The notes under the pieces: model-generated | Seen by the model: the letters and a program-made list of their open reading frames with translations, nothing else | What the model was told of the DNA's origin: nothing | The model's database searches: none | Origin: Pseudomonas viridiflava | GTDB taxonomy: Bacteria; Pseudomonadota; Gammaproteobacteria; Pseudomonadales; Pseudomonadaceae | Reading direction: 5' to 3' | Assembly (NCBI RefSeq): GCF_001642795.1 | Contig: NZ_LKEH01000048.1 | Coordinates: 218,940-282,939 of the forward strand | Length of the DNA: 64,000 bases | In this document: positions 34,368 through 43,128 of the stretch, one piece after another | Layout: every line of letters starts with the position of its first letter | Position numbering within the stretch: the stretch's first letter is position 1 | Program-made: the position numbers and the translations under genes

Positions 34368-34958
34368 ATGAAGATAACCCCAATAGTTGCCCATCTGCAG
34401 GCGACCTGTCCGACCTTTGCCGGGCGAATCAGTGCAGGGATCGACTGGGCGGCTGTTGCCCTCGGCGATCAGCTCGCGCATCCCTCGGCTTACGTGATTG
34501 CCACTGGCGATCTGGCCACGGCCAACGATCTGCAGAACGTCGTTCGCCAGATCATCACCGACCGGCTGGACGTGGTGGTGGTGCTTGATGGCGGCGACAA
34601 GCGCGGACAGGAAGCCAGTGAACAACTGCATGCCATTCGCGCCGAGCTATGGCGTGCGCTGGTGGGCTGGAGCCCGGAGCGCGAGTACGACCCGATGCAG
34701 TACCAGGGCGGCGCGCTGGTGCAGATCAGCGGTGATCGCGTGACCTATCGCTTCGGCTTCGCCGCGCAGTTTCAGCTGGGTCGCAACCTCGAAAGCCAGC
34801 CCGCCGAAACCTGGCACGAGGCTTATCTGGACGGATTGCCGGGCTTTACCGGTGCCACGTTCGAGATGGACAGCATCGACCCGGCAGACCCCAACCTGAA
34901 ATACCCAGGCCCGGACGGGCGTATCGAAGTGAAATTCTCAGGAGATGTAAAACCATGA
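34368..34958 (+). CDS. tail terminator (Mu gp37-like)
   Basis: This 196-residue protein holds the position of Mu gp37 (gene J), just ahead of the DUF2635 protein and sheath. The alpha/beta pattern (RQIITDRLDVVVVLDGGDKRG, then ELWRALVGW and VTYRFGFAAQFQLG) fits tail-terminator proteins that cap the tube and stop polymerisation. It overlaps the next gene by four bases. Assignment rests mostly on synteny. Confidence 0.7.
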   Translation: MKITPIVAHLQATCPTFAGRISAGIDWAAVALGDQLAHPSAYVIATGDLATANDLQNVVRQIITDRLDVVVVLDGGDKRGQEASEQLHAIRAELWRALVGWSPEREYDPMQYQGGALVQISGDRVTYRFGFAAQFQLGRNLESQPAETWHEAYLDGLPGFTGATFEMDSIDPADPNLKYPGPDGRIEVKFSGDVKP

Positions 34959-35140
34959 CCCAACGCATCACCGTTCTACCGGCCGAAGGCCGCACCGTGC
35001 CCGACCCTGAAGCAGGCGATCTGTTGCCTGCCGAAGGACGCGTCGTGACGTTCAACGCCTGGTGGCAACGCCGTCACAACGACGGCGATATCACCCTGCA
35101 AACCGAGCAATCCCCCACTCAATCCGCCGAAACGGCTTAA
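34955..35140 (+). CDS. DUF2635 protein (Mu gp38-like)
   Basis: This 61-residue protein shows the DUF2635 signature VPDPEAGDLLPAEGRVV followed by WWQRRHNDGDI, as in Mu gp38 (gene K). The family always lies next to the tail sheath in Mu-like tail modules and its role is unknown. It starts inside the previous stop codon and ends 18 bases before the sheath gene. Confidence 0.82.
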   Translation: MTQRITVLPAEGRTVPDPEAGDLLPAEGRVVTFNAWWQRRHNDGDITLQTEQSPTQSAETA

Positions 35141-35158
35141 TCAAGAGGAAGCCAAACA

Positions 35159-36655
35159 ATGGCTATCAGCTTTAACAACATTCCATCCGATGTCCGCGTG
35201 CCGCTGTTCTATGCGGAGATGGACAACTCGGCCGCCAACAGCGCGTCGGCCGGCATGCGCCGTCTGATCGTTGCTCAGGTCAACGACGATGTCACCGGCC
35301 CGGAAATCGGTTCGCTGGTGCTGGTGCCGAGCGTGGCGCTGGCGAAGAACCTTGGTGGTCAGGGCTCCATGCTCGCCGCCATGTACGAAACCTGGCGCAA
35401 GGCCGACCCGACCGGTGAAGTCTGGTGCCTGCCGCTGCTCAACACCGAAGGGGCCAAAGCCGGCGCGACGGTTACCGTGGCGGGCGCAGCGACCGAAACC
35501 GGTTTGCTGAACCTGTATGTCGGTGGCGTGCGCGTGCAGGCCACGGTGGTCAATGGCGCAACGGCGGCTCAGGCAGCCAATGCCCTGTCGGTGAAGATCA
35601 ACGCCACGCCTGACCTGCCAGTCCGGTCGGTTGTCGACGCGGGCGTGCTGACCCTCTCCTGCAAATGGAGCGGCGTGAGCGGCAACGACATCCGCCTGGA
35701 ATTCAATCGCCTGGGCAAGACCAATGGCGAAGCGATTCCGGCAGGCCTGACCGCCGAAGTCACTGCCATGACCGGCGGCGTCGGCACCCCCGATCAGGTT
35801 CAGGCGCTGGCTGCTCTGGGCGATGAGCCTTTCGAGTTTCTGTGCCTGCCGTGGACCGACACCAGCACGCTGGATGCCTGGAAAGCGGCCATGGATGACA
35901 GCACCGGTCGCTGGAGCTGGGCGCGTCAACTGTACGGTCATGTCTACAGCGCCAAGCGTGGCACGGTCGGTACGTTGGTCGCCGCAGGTCAACTGCGCAA
36001 CGATCAGCACATCACCATTCAGGCCGTCGAGATGGCAGCGCCACAGCCGGTCTGGCTGCAAGCGGCTGCACTGGCTGCACGCACCGCGGTGTTCATTTCC
36101 GCCGACGCCAGCCGTCCGACCCAGAGCGGCACCATGCCCGGTCTGGACCCTGCACCGGCCAGCCAGCGTTTCACGCTGACAGAGCGTGAGTCACTGCTGC
36201 GTTATGGCATTGCCACGGCGTACTACGAAGGCGGTTACGTGCGCATTCAGCGTTCGATTACCACCTATCAAAAGAACGCTTACGGCCAGGCCGACAACTC
36301 GTATCTGGACAGCGAAACCATGCACCAGTCGGCGTTCATCATTCGCCGCCTGCAGGGTGTGATCACCAGTAAGTACGGTCGCCACAAGTTGGCCAGCGAT
36401 GGCACGCGCTTCGGCGCCGGTCAGCCGATCATCACGCCGAGCACCATTCGCGGTGAGTTGATCGCTCAGTACGCCCGTCTTGAAGAAGAAGGCCATGTGG
36501 AAAACGCTGAAGTGTTCGCCCAGCACCTTATCGTTGAACGTGACGGCAACGATCCGAGCCGCGTGAACGTGATGTTCCCGCCGGATTACATCAACGGCCT
36601 GCGCGTGTTTGCACTGCTCAACCAGTTCCGCCTGCAGTACGACGAAGCGGCGTAA
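35159..36655 (+). CDS. contractile tail sheath protein (Mu gpL-like)
   Basis: This 498-residue Mu gpL family protein forms the outer sheath, which contracts to drive the tube through the target envelope. Visible features are the N-terminal IPSDVRVPLFYAEMDNS segment, which begins Mu-type sheaths, and a conserved C-terminal end (FPPDYINGLRVFALLNQFRL) involved in subunit linking. Length is normal. An intrinsic terminator (36679-36702) separates it from the tube gene. Confidence 0.93.
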   Translation: MAISFNNIPSDVRVPLFYAEMDNSAANSASAGMRRLIVAQVNDDVTGPEIGSLVLVPSVALAKNLGGQGSMLAAMYETWRKADPTGEVWCLPLLNTEGAKAGATVTVAGAATETGLLNLYVGGVRVQATVVNGATAAQAANALSVKINATPDLPVRSVVDAGVLTLSCKWSGVSGNDIRLEFNRLGKTNGEAIPAGLTAEVTAMTGGVGTPDQVQALAALGDEPFEFLCLPWTDTSTLDAWKAAMDDSTGRWSWARQLYGHVYSAKRGTVGTLVAAGQLRNDQHITIQAVEMAAPQPVWLQAAALAARTAVFISADASRPTQSGTMPGLDPAPASQRFTLTERESLLRYGIATAYYEGGYVRIQRSITTYQKNAYGQADNSYLDSETMHQSAFIIRRLQGVITSKYGRHKLASDGTRFGAGQPIITPSTIRGELIAQYARLEEEGHVENAEVFAQHLIVERDGNDPSRVNVMFPPDYINGLRVFALLNQFRLQYDEAA

Positions 36656-36678
36656 ATTTTTCCACCAACATCACTTTC

Positions 36679-36702
36679 AAACCCGCCTTGTGCGGGTTTT
36701 TT
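36679..36702 (+). terminator. intrinsic terminator between sheath and tube genes
   Basis: The stem AAACCCGC/GCGGGTTT has a 5-base loop and runs into TTTT. It lies inside the tail operon, 24 bases past the sheath stop, so tube and later genes depend on read-through, antitermination or RNA processing. Confidence 0.8.
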
Positions 36703-36722
36703 CATTCTGGAGATAAAAGAAC

Positions 36723-37070
36723 ATGGCTCAGAAAGTTGCGGGTACCTGCTACATCAAAGTGGATGGCACCCAATTGACCATCAGCGGCGGCGGCGAAGCC
36801 CCGTTGATGAACGTGAAGCGCGACACCGTCGTGCCGGGCTACTTCAAGGAGGTGGATAAAGCCGCCTGGGTGAAATTCAAGGCCGTACACACGCCAGACA
36901 TGCCGCTCAAGCTGCTCACCACCGGTGTGGATATGACCATCACCTGCGAATTCAACAACGGCAAGACCTACGTCCTGTCCGGCGCCTACATGGTTGAAGA
37001 TCCGAGCAGCAAGGCCGATGACGGCACCATCGACCTGAAATTCGAGGGCAGTCAGGGGAGCTGGCAATGA
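36723..37070 (+). CDS. tail tube protein (Mu gpM-like)
   Basis: This 115-residue tube subunit polymerises inside the sheath. The sequence begins AQKVAGTCYIKVDGTQLTI and has the GGGEAPLMNVKRDTVVPGYF loop of Mu gpM-type tubes. GGAGATAAA lies upstream, and it overlaps the chaperone gene by four bases. In a tailocin the tube is expected to be present at about one copy per sheath subunit. Confidence 0.92.
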   Translation: MAQKVAGTCYIKVDGTQLTISGGGEAPLMNVKRDTVVPGYFKEVDKAAWVKFKAVHTPDMPLKLLTTGVDMTITCEFNNGKTYVLSGAYMVEDPSSKADDGTIDLKFEGSQGSWQ

Positions 37071-37363
37071 GTGAAATCATCGAGCTGGCGAGCCCTATCG
37101 AGGCTCATGGCGAAACCGTTTCGCAACTGACGTTTCGCCGTCCCACCGCACAGGAAGCACGCGCCATCAAGGCCCTGCCTTACCGGATCGACAAGAACGA
37201 GGACGTGTCCCTCGATCTGGACGTGGCGGCGAAGTACATCGCCGTCTGCGCCGGCATTCCGCCGTCGTCTGTCAACCAGATGGATCTGTGTGACATCAAC
37301 ACGTTGAGCTGGAAGGTCGCGAGTTTTTTCATGGCAGCGGCATCAGCAACCTTGAAGGCCTGA
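37067..37363 (+). CDS. tail assembly chaperone (Mu gp41-like), zero-frame product
   Basis: This 98-residue protein resembles the Mu gp41 family (tail assembly chaperone), with a beta-rich start (FRRPTAQEARAIKALPYRID) and a helical end. It sits between tube and tape measure, as such chaperones do. A classic -1 slippery heptamer T_TTT_TTC (37324-37330) occurs near its 3' end, and the -1 frame stays open to 37494, so the gene probably yields both a short and an extended protein. Confidence 0.88.
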   Translation: MSEIIELASPIEAHGETVSQLTFRRPTAQEARAIKALPYRIDKNEDVSLDLDVAAKYIAVCAGIPPSSVNQMDLCDINTLSWKVASFFMAAASATLKA

Positions 37364-37494
37364 TAGCCGTCGTTTACGACCTCGCGTACTTCTGGAAGAC
37401 CGACCCCGAACTGATGATGTCCAGGGAACTGGACGTCATCACCGAGTCGATCTTGCAGGCGCAACGCATCAACCAGATCCTGCAGGGGGAGTGA
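37324..37494 (+). CDS. -1 frameshift extension of the tail assembly chaperone
   Basis: After a -1 slip on T_TTT_TTC, the frame encodes about 55 further residues from HGSGISNLEGLIAVVY to INQILQGE, ending in a TGA that overlaps the tape-measure ATG. The segment DLAYFWKTDPELMMSRELD is helical and Trp-containing, as in GpE-type extensions of P2 and other tail chaperones. It has no start codon of its own with a ribosome-binding site, which favours frameshifting. Confidence 0.75.
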   Translation, partial: FFHGSGISNLEGLIAVVYDLAYFWKTDPELMMSRELDVITESILQAQRINQILQGE

Positions 37495-40022
37495 TGGCAA
37501 ACACTATAAAAACGCTGATCACCGGCGTCGATCAACTGTCTCCAACGCTGGCCACGGTCAGCAAGAACGTCAAAGGATTCACGGAAGGTCTGGAAAGCTC
37601 CGGTTTGGCAGAAGTCCCGCTCAAGGAAATGATCGGCGAAAGCACCCTGGCGCAGCCGCTGATCGATGCGGTCAAGGCCGCGATGGGTTTCGAGACAAGC
37701 ATGGCCGGTGTCAAACGGTCGGTGACGTTTGAAACCCCGCAGCAATTCCAGGCAATGAGCCGTGACATTCTTGACCTGAGTGAAAGACTTCCGGAAAGCG
37801 CCAGTGGTCTTGCGGCGATTGTCACTGAAGGCGCAAAGGCCAATGTGCCACGCGCCGAGCTGACCGGGTTTGCCACCGATGCCGTGAAAATGGGCATCGC
37901 GTTCGACCAGACCGCCGCTCAGTCTGGCGAGATGATGGGCAAGTGGCGCTCTTCTTTCGAGATGACTCAGCCACAGGTCGCGGCGCTGTCCGAGAAGATC
38001 AACGTGCTGGGCGGCAACAATCTGGAGAAGCAGATTGCGACCATGGTCACCGCGATGGGCCCGCTCGGGCCTGTGGCGGGTCGGGCGTCGGGCGAGATTG
38101 CCGCAATGGGCGCCACGCTGGCCGGGGTGGATGTACCGACCGATGTGGCCGCCAAGGGCATCAAGAGTTTCATGCAGTCGATTACCGAGGGCGGCGCAGC
38201 CAAGGCCGGGGCTTTCGAGGCCTTGCAACTGGACATCAACCAGCTGACCCAAGGCATGCAGCAGGACCCGTCCGGGACCATCGAGAAGGTGCTGAAGGCC
38301 ATCTCGACGGTCGATCCGGGCACACAGTCGGCGGTTATCACGCAACTGTTTGGCGAAGAGTCGCTGGGCGCTATCACGCCGCTGCTGAAGAACCTAGATG
38401 TGCTGCGCTCCAACCTGGCGAAAGTCGGGGAAGGGGTGCAGTCGGCAGGGACCATCGAACAGGAGTTCCAGGCCAACTCGGAGACGACTGCGGTCGCTCT
38501 CAAAGAGATGGAGAATCGGGTTGATCGCCTGAGCATCAATATCGGCAGCATGTTTCTGCCTGCGATGAACGAAACAATGGCCGTGATCGGGCCGATGATT
38601 TCTCAGGTCGCAGCACTGGCCGCCGAACACCCGGGCGTCATCAAGGGTGTGGTAGGCGCTGCGATTGCCTTTGGCGTGCTGCAGGTGGCCGTCATCGCGG
38701 CCACCAACGCCAGCAGAGTGCTGAGCTCGGTCCTCGGTATGTCTCCGGTGGGCATTGTCGTGCGGGCGCTGGCGCTGGCCGCCGGTCTGCTGATCGCCAA
38801 CTGGTCGACCGTTGCCCCGTATTTCCAGGCGGTATGGGCGGCGATCCGGGAACCCGTCATGGCGCTGTGGGATGTGTTCAAGAGGGTGTTCGGCTGGAGT
38901 GCCATTGGCCTCATCATTTCGAATTGGCAGCCGTTGTCCGCATTTTTTGTTGGCTTGTGGGATGGCATCAAGGTGCTGGCTGCGCCGGTGTTCGACGCAA
39001 TGAAAACGTTGTTCAGCTGGAAGCCGATCGACACGATCGTCTCAAGCTGGCAATCGCTGTCCACATTTTTTGTCGGCTTATGGGACGACATCAATGTTCT
39101 GGCCGCGCCGGTCTTCGACGCGATGAAAACGCTGTTTGGCTGGACGCCGATCGGCATGATCATCTCGAACTGGCAACCGTTGTCCGAGTTTTTCAGCGCG
39201 CTTTGGGGCGTTATCCAGGCCTTGGCTTCGCCGGTGATTGGTTATTTTCAATCGATGTTCGACTGGTCGCCGATGGACACGATTTCGTCTGCCTGGCAAC
39301 CCGTTAGCAGCTTCTTCTCTGGTCTCTGGGAAACCATCAAGGCTGAGGCGGCACCTGTCACCGATGCGTTGGCCTCGTTGTTCGACGTGTCTCCGATGGA
39401 ACTGATTTCGGCCGCCTGGCAACCCGTGAGTGGTTTCTTCACAGGTATCTGGGAAGGCATCAAGGCCGAAACCGCGCCGCTCATGGACGCGCTGACGGGC
39501 CTGTTCAACTGGTCGCCGATGGAATCGATCAACGAGAAGTGGACGCCGATCAAAACCTTCTTCTCGGGTCTGTTCACGGACATCAAGCCGTTTATTGACC
39601 CGATCCTGAGCTGGTTCGGTATGGGCTCCGAGGACAAGTCTCTGCTGCAAAAAGCCACTCAAAAGCTCAACGAGTTCGCTGAAGAACGGCGTGTGGATAA
39701 CGCCGGTCCCGGTGGTGGCAAAGGGGCTTTCCTGACCGCCGACGCTGTGCAGGTCAGCCAGTTGAAACAGCAGCAGATCAATCAGGCAATGGGCATACCG
39801 GCAACCAGCCAGTTGCTGAGCGCGCCTAACCTGCCGGCCCCTGGCAGCCTGTTGCTGCAACAGGGCACAGGCGTGGGTTCGCGGCTTGAAGGCGAGCTCA
39901 ATATTCGCTTTGAAAACGCGCCGCCTGGCATGCGCACCGAACAGATGCAGACCAATCAACCCGGTTTGACGATATCGCCAAGCGTGGGTTATCGAACCCT
40001 CGGCGCAGGAGCCGCATCATGA
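37494..40022 (+). CDS. tape measure protein
   Basis: This 842-residue protein fixes tail length. It has an N-terminal helical phage-tail-protein domain (about 1-370), hydrophobic helices (about 375-440) and then seven consecutive 41-residue repeats (38787-39630) of the form W-Q-P-x3-FF-x-GLW-x2-I-x3-A-x-PV-x-DA-x3-LF. The C-terminal 110 residues are different and Gln/Pro-rich. GGGGGAG precedes the ATG, which overlaps the frameshift product's TGA. It overlaps the next gene by four bases. At about 0.15 nm per residue the whole protein would predict a tail of roughly 125 nm. Confidence 0.92.
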   Translation: MANTIKTLITGVDQLSPTLATVSKNVKGFTEGLESSGLAEVPLKEMIGESTLAQPLIDAVKAAMGFETSMAGVKRSVTFETPQQFQAMSRDILDLSERLPESASGLAAIVTEGAKANVPRAELTGFATDAVKMGIAFDQTAAQSGEMMGKWRSSFEMTQPQVAALSEKINVLGGNNLEKQIATMVTAMGPLGPVAGRASGEIAAMGATLAGVDVPTDVAAKGIKSFMQSITEGGAAKAGAFEALQLDINQLTQGMQQDPSGTIEKVLKAISTVDPGTQSAVITQLFGEESLGAITPLLKNLDVLRSNLAKVGEGVQSAGTIEQEFQANSETTAVALKEMENRVDRLSINIGSMFLPAMNETMAVIGPMISQVAALAAEHPGVIKGVVGAAIAFGVLQVAVIAATNASRVLSSVLGMSPVGIVVRALALAAGLLIANWSTVAPYFQAVWAAIREPVMALWDVFKRVFGWSAIGLIISNWQPLSAFFVGLWDGIKVLAAPVFDAMKTLFSWKPIDTIVSSWQSLSTFFVGLWDDINVLAAPVFDAMKTLFGWTPIGMIISNWQPLSEFFSALWGVIQALASPVIGYFQSMFDWSPMDTISSAWQPVSSFFSGLWETIKAEAAPVTDALASLFDVSPMELISAAWQPVSGFFTGIWEGIKAETAPLMDALTGLFNWSPMESINEKWTPIKTFFSGLFTDIKPFIDPILSWFGMGSEDKSLLQKATQKLNEFAEERRVDNAGPGGGKGAFLTADAVQVSQLKQQQINQAMGIPATSQLLSAPNLPAPGSLLLQQGTGVGSRLEGELNIRFENAPPGMRTEQMQTNQPGLTISPSVGYRTLGAGAAS
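38787..39630 (+). repeat. seven tandem 123-bp (41-codon) repeats in the tape measure
   Basis: Repeats start at 38787, 38910, 39033, 39156, 39279, 39402 and 39525, each exactly 123 bp apart; the last is incomplete. Copies 2 and 3 are the most alike (both contain FFVGLWD and LAAPVFDAMKTLF). Conserved Trp and Phe positions suggest a repeated helical hairpin. Confidence 0.9.
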
Positions 40023-41512
40023 GTACTTGGCGTGACAGCCTGTTGCCCGCGTCTTTTCGGGGTGTCGGCTTTTTCATCAGCAGCGCCGTTGTTCCGATAG
40101 GGCGCAAAGGCCAACTGCATGAGTTTCCGCAGCGCGACGAACCTTACTTCGAGTCGCTGGGCAAGCAATCGCAAGTCCATACGGTAACGGCGTTCATTGT
40201 CGGGCCGGACTGTTTTGAACAAAGAGACAAGCTGCTTCAGGCGCTGGAAGTGTCGGGCGCCGGTGAGTTGGTGCATCCCTGGCTGGGACGGATGCAGGTG
40301 CAGGTTGGCGAATGCGACATGACGCACAGCCTGGCCGAAGGCGGAATCGTGCGTCTGAACCTGAAGTTCTACCCGGATCAGCCGCTGAAGTTTCCGACGT
40401 CGACGCTCAACACGGGACGCCAGCTCATGCAGGCGTCGGACGGATTGCTGGGTTCTGCGCTCAGGCGCTACCGGGCGGTCATGGCGACGGTGGACGCGGT
40501 GCGCATCAACATTCAGGCGCTGCGCAGCACATTGTCTGGCGTATTCGCCACGATTCAGCGGCAGTTCTCCTCGTTCATGACGGTCTATTCGGATGCCACC
40601 GCACTGGTGCATTCGCTGGTCAACGCGCCTTACACCGTGAGTACGATGTTTTCTACGTTTTTTGCCAGCTTCCAGGGTGACAGCCGCCGGAGCAGCAGAG
40701 AGCGCGGCAGTAGCAACGTCGGCGCAGGCGGCACTGGATCTGGCAGCGGAAGCGCTGGCGGTGGCAGCACAGGCAGTGGTTCAGGCAGTTCTGGCAGCGG
40801 CAATACGGGGGGCAGTTCCGGCAGTGGTTCCGGTAGCCCGGGTAGCGGCGGCTCCAGTGGTTCCAGCGGTTCCAATGGCACAGGCAGCGTCGGTAGCGTT
40901 GCGTCCAGCGCCTCGGTCTCCCGAAATGCTTCGGGTGTCGAGGCGGTGCCGTATCGCTCGATCATCTCCGACGCCACTCAACAGGCGCAGGCGGTCTCCA
41001 GCATCAATCAGGTCAATCAGGGCGGAGGCCTCGATACCGGGGTGACTGCTCAGGCCACGGCGGATCTGGTGCAGGACGCGCTGCTCGTCAAGGTGGCGAG
41101 GGTTGTGGCCAGCATGCCGGTGGCCGTCAGCACGACACCGATTCTGGTCGTTCCTTCGTTGGATCAGCAACGGGTTCAACCGCTGCAACGTGCCGATGTA
41201 CCGGTGGCCGACGATGTGATCGAACTGCGCGACACGCTCAGCGCGGCCATTTGGGACGCGTCCCTTAAAGCCGATCCGGAGCATTACCTGGCGCTCAATA
41301 CGCTGCGTCATGCATTGATCAGTCACCTCAACGCAGTGGCTGCTTCCGGTGTACGCCTGCAGGACATGAAGGTCTCCGAACCTTTACCGGCACTCGTGCT
41401 GGCGTACCGTCGTTTCGGCGACGCAAGCCGCTCGCACGAAGTGGTTCAGCGCAACCGTATTCCGCATCCAGGCTTCGTGCCGCCCGGCACGCTCAAGATC
41501 GCTCAGGAGTAA
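40019..41512 (+). CDS. DNA circularisation N-terminal family protein (Mu gp43-like)
   Basis: This 497-residue baseplate or tail protein has an N-terminal DNA_circ_N domain (about 1-130, WRDSLLPASFRGVGFFI), a helical middle (about 135-225) and a C-terminal domain (about 300-497). Between the last two is a Gly/Ser-only linker of about 70 residues (40706-40910). Despite the family name, in contractile tails it acts in baseplate hub assembly. It follows the tape measure as in Mu and overlaps it by four bases. Confidence 0.87.
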   Translation: MSTWRDSLLPASFRGVGFFISSAVVPIGRKGQLHEFPQRDEPYFESLGKQSQVHTVTAFIVGPDCFEQRDKLLQALEVSGAGELVHPWLGRMQVQVGECDMTHSLAEGGIVRLNLKFYPDQPLKFPTSTLNTGRQLMQASDGLLGSALRRYRAVMATVDAVRINIQALRSTLSGVFATIQRQFSSFMTVYSDATALVHSLVNAPYTVSTMFSTFFASFQGDSRRSSRERGSSNVGAGGTGSGSGSAGGGSTGSGSGSSGSGNTGGSSGSGSGSPGSGGSSGSSGSNGTGSVGSVASSASVSRNASGVEAVPYRSIISDATQQAQAVSSINQVNQGGGLDTGVTAQATADLVQDALLVKVARVVASMPVAVSTTPILVVPSLDQQRVQPLQRADVPVADDVIELRDTLSAAIWDASLKADPEHYLALNTLRHALISHLNAVAASGVRLQDMKVSEPLPALVLAYRRFGDASRSHEVVQRNRIPHPGFVPPGTLKIAQE

Positions 41513-41515
41513 CCC

Positions 41516-42622
41516 ATGATCGACCCCAATGTTGTCACCTTGACGGTGGATGACAAGGATTACGCTGGCTGGAAAACCGTGGAAATCTCCGCAGGCATCG
41601 AGCGTCAGGCGCGCAGCTTCGACATCAGCCTGACTTGGCAATGGCCTGGAACGGACATGGTCAGACCTGTTCGGGCAGGTGCCCGGTGTGCGGTCAGTAT
41701 CGGCGGCGAGCTGATCCTGACAGGCCGGGTGTTCGCCACACCTGTGAGCTATGACGACAAGCAGATCACCTTGAAGATATCCGGGCGCTCCCTGACGGCC
41801 GACCTCATTGATTGTTCTGCGATCAACAAACCTGGCGAGTGGAACGACGTGTCGGCGCTGACCATCGTCAGGGAGCTGGCCGCGTCCTACAACGTGAAGG
41901 TGCTCAGCGAGATACCGGAAACCTCGAGGAAATCGAAACACACCATCGAGCCCGGTGAGACCGTGTTCAAGTCCATCGACCGACTGCTGACCGTGTTCCG
42001 GATATTTTCCACCGATGACGAATACGGCAATGTCGTGCTCGCCAGGCCCGGCAGCATGGGCAATGCAGTGGACGCGCTGGAGTTGGGCAGGAACGTACTG
42101 TCAGCCGTTGCGCCGCTGGATTTTTCCGGACTCTTCTCCGAGTACCAGGTCATTGGCCAGCAGGCGGGCAATGACAAGACATTCGGCAAGGCTGCGTCCG
42201 AGGTATCGGCCTCGGTCCCTGACAGCAGCGTGACGCCTGCGCGTGTGCTGGTCATCCATGAGGAGTCGCCGATCACACCGGCACTGGCGTTGAGCCGTGC
42301 CAAATGGGAACGCGGTCACCGCCAGGGCAAGACGCGGCTCACGACCTACAAGGTGCAGGGTTGGCGGCAGGCCAACGGCGCGCTATGGCGCCATAACACT
42401 CTGGTCCGGGTCGTTGATTCGATCCTCGATCTGGATCAGGAAATGCTGATTTCAGCCATTACCTATTCGCTCAGCGACAAGGGCACCACCACCACGCTGG
42501 TGGTGGGGCCGATAGAGGGGTTCGAAGCCGAGCCCGGCGATCCTGAAAAGCGCAGCAAGGTGCCGGTCAACAAAGACGCCTACAGCTACGCGCAACCCAA
42601 TAACGAAGGAACACTTGCATGA
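41516..42622 (+). CDS. baseplate hub protein (Mu gp44/gpP-like)
   Basis: This 368-residue protein matches the Mu gp44 / late-control-D type hub, forming the ring between tube and spike. Early segments (VEISAGIERQARSFDIS and ILTGRVFATPVSYDDKQ) fit the beta-barrel hub fold. The order gp43-gp44-gp45 is as in Mu. It overlaps the spike gene by four bases. Confidence 0.88.
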   Translation: MIDPNVVTLTVDDKDYAGWKTVEISAGIERQARSFDISLTWQWPGTDMVRPVRAGARCAVSIGGELILTGRVFATPVSYDDKQITLKISGRSLTADLIDCSAINKPGEWNDVSALTIVRELAASYNVKVLSEIPETSRKSKHTIEPGETVFKSIDRLLTVFRIFSTDDEYGNVVLARPGSMGNAVDALELGRNVLSAVAPLDFSGLFSEYQVIGQQAGNDKTFGKAASEVSASVPDSSVTPARVLVIHEESPITPALALSRAKWERGHRQGKTRLTTYKVQGWRQANGALWRHNTLVRVVDSILDLDQEMLISAITYSLSDKGTTTTLVVGPIEGFEAEPGDPEKRSKVPVNKDAYSYAQPNNEGTLA

Positions 42623-43128
42623 GTCTATTCAATCGCATGCTGGTGCGCGGCACGGTCGTGCTCGCAAGGGCCAGCAGCAAAATGCAGGCGCTGCAGATGC
42701 GTCTGACGGCAGGGGAGGTCAGGGGGGACATGGAGCATTTCGAACCCTATGGCTTCACCAGCAACCCGCTGGCCGGCGCCGAAGGCATCGCTGCCTTCAT
42801 CGGCGGCGACCGCTCCCACGGTCTGCTGCTGGTCGTTGCCGACCGCCGCTATCGCCTTCAGGGACTGGAGTCGGGCGAAGTGGCGATCTACACCGATGAA
42901 GGTGACAAGGTTCACTTCAAGCGCGGCAAGGTCATCGACATCGAAACCAACACCTTGAACATCAAGGCGGCGACGGCGGTGAACTTCGATACGCCGCAGA
43001 TCACCCAGACCGGAAAGATCGTTTCCCAGGGCGACCAGATTGCCGGCGGCATCAGTCAGATCACTCATCTGCACGGCAGCGTGCGCTCCGGTCCCGACCA
43101 GAGCGGGCCGCCCGTTGGAGGTGGCTGA
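42619..43128 (+). CDS. baseplate spike protein V (Mu gp45-like)
   Basis: This 169-residue protein forms the membrane-piercing spike under the tube. It has an OB-fold N-terminal part, a beta-helical stretch (DIETNTLNIKAATAVNF) and a C-terminal HLHG (residues 150-153) followed by a Gly/Pro-rich end. The H-x-H motif binds an iron ion at the spike apex in Mu and P2. It overlaps the gp46-like gene by one base. Confidence 0.92.
   Translation: MSLFNRMLVRGTVVLARASSKMQALQMRLTAGEVRGDMEHFEPYGFTSNPLAGAEGIAAFIGGDRSHGLLLVVADRRYRLQGLESGEVAIYTDEGDKVHFKRGKVIDIETNTLNIKAATAVNFDTPQITQTGKIVSQGDQIAGGISQITHLHGSVRSGPDQSGPPVGGG

Noticed and set aside
35141..36061. 306-codon leftward frame opposite the sheath gene
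   Set aside because: It is antisense to a clear sheath gene and ends at the gene border; the composition is that of a shadow frame.
37374..38345. 323-codon leftward frame opposite the tape measure
   Set aside because: It is a shadow of the tape measure N-terminal half with no promoter or ribosome-binding site.
38787..39630. CRISPR-like array
   Set aside because: The 123-bp units are translated, diverged protein repeats in frame with the tape measure, with no spacer structure.
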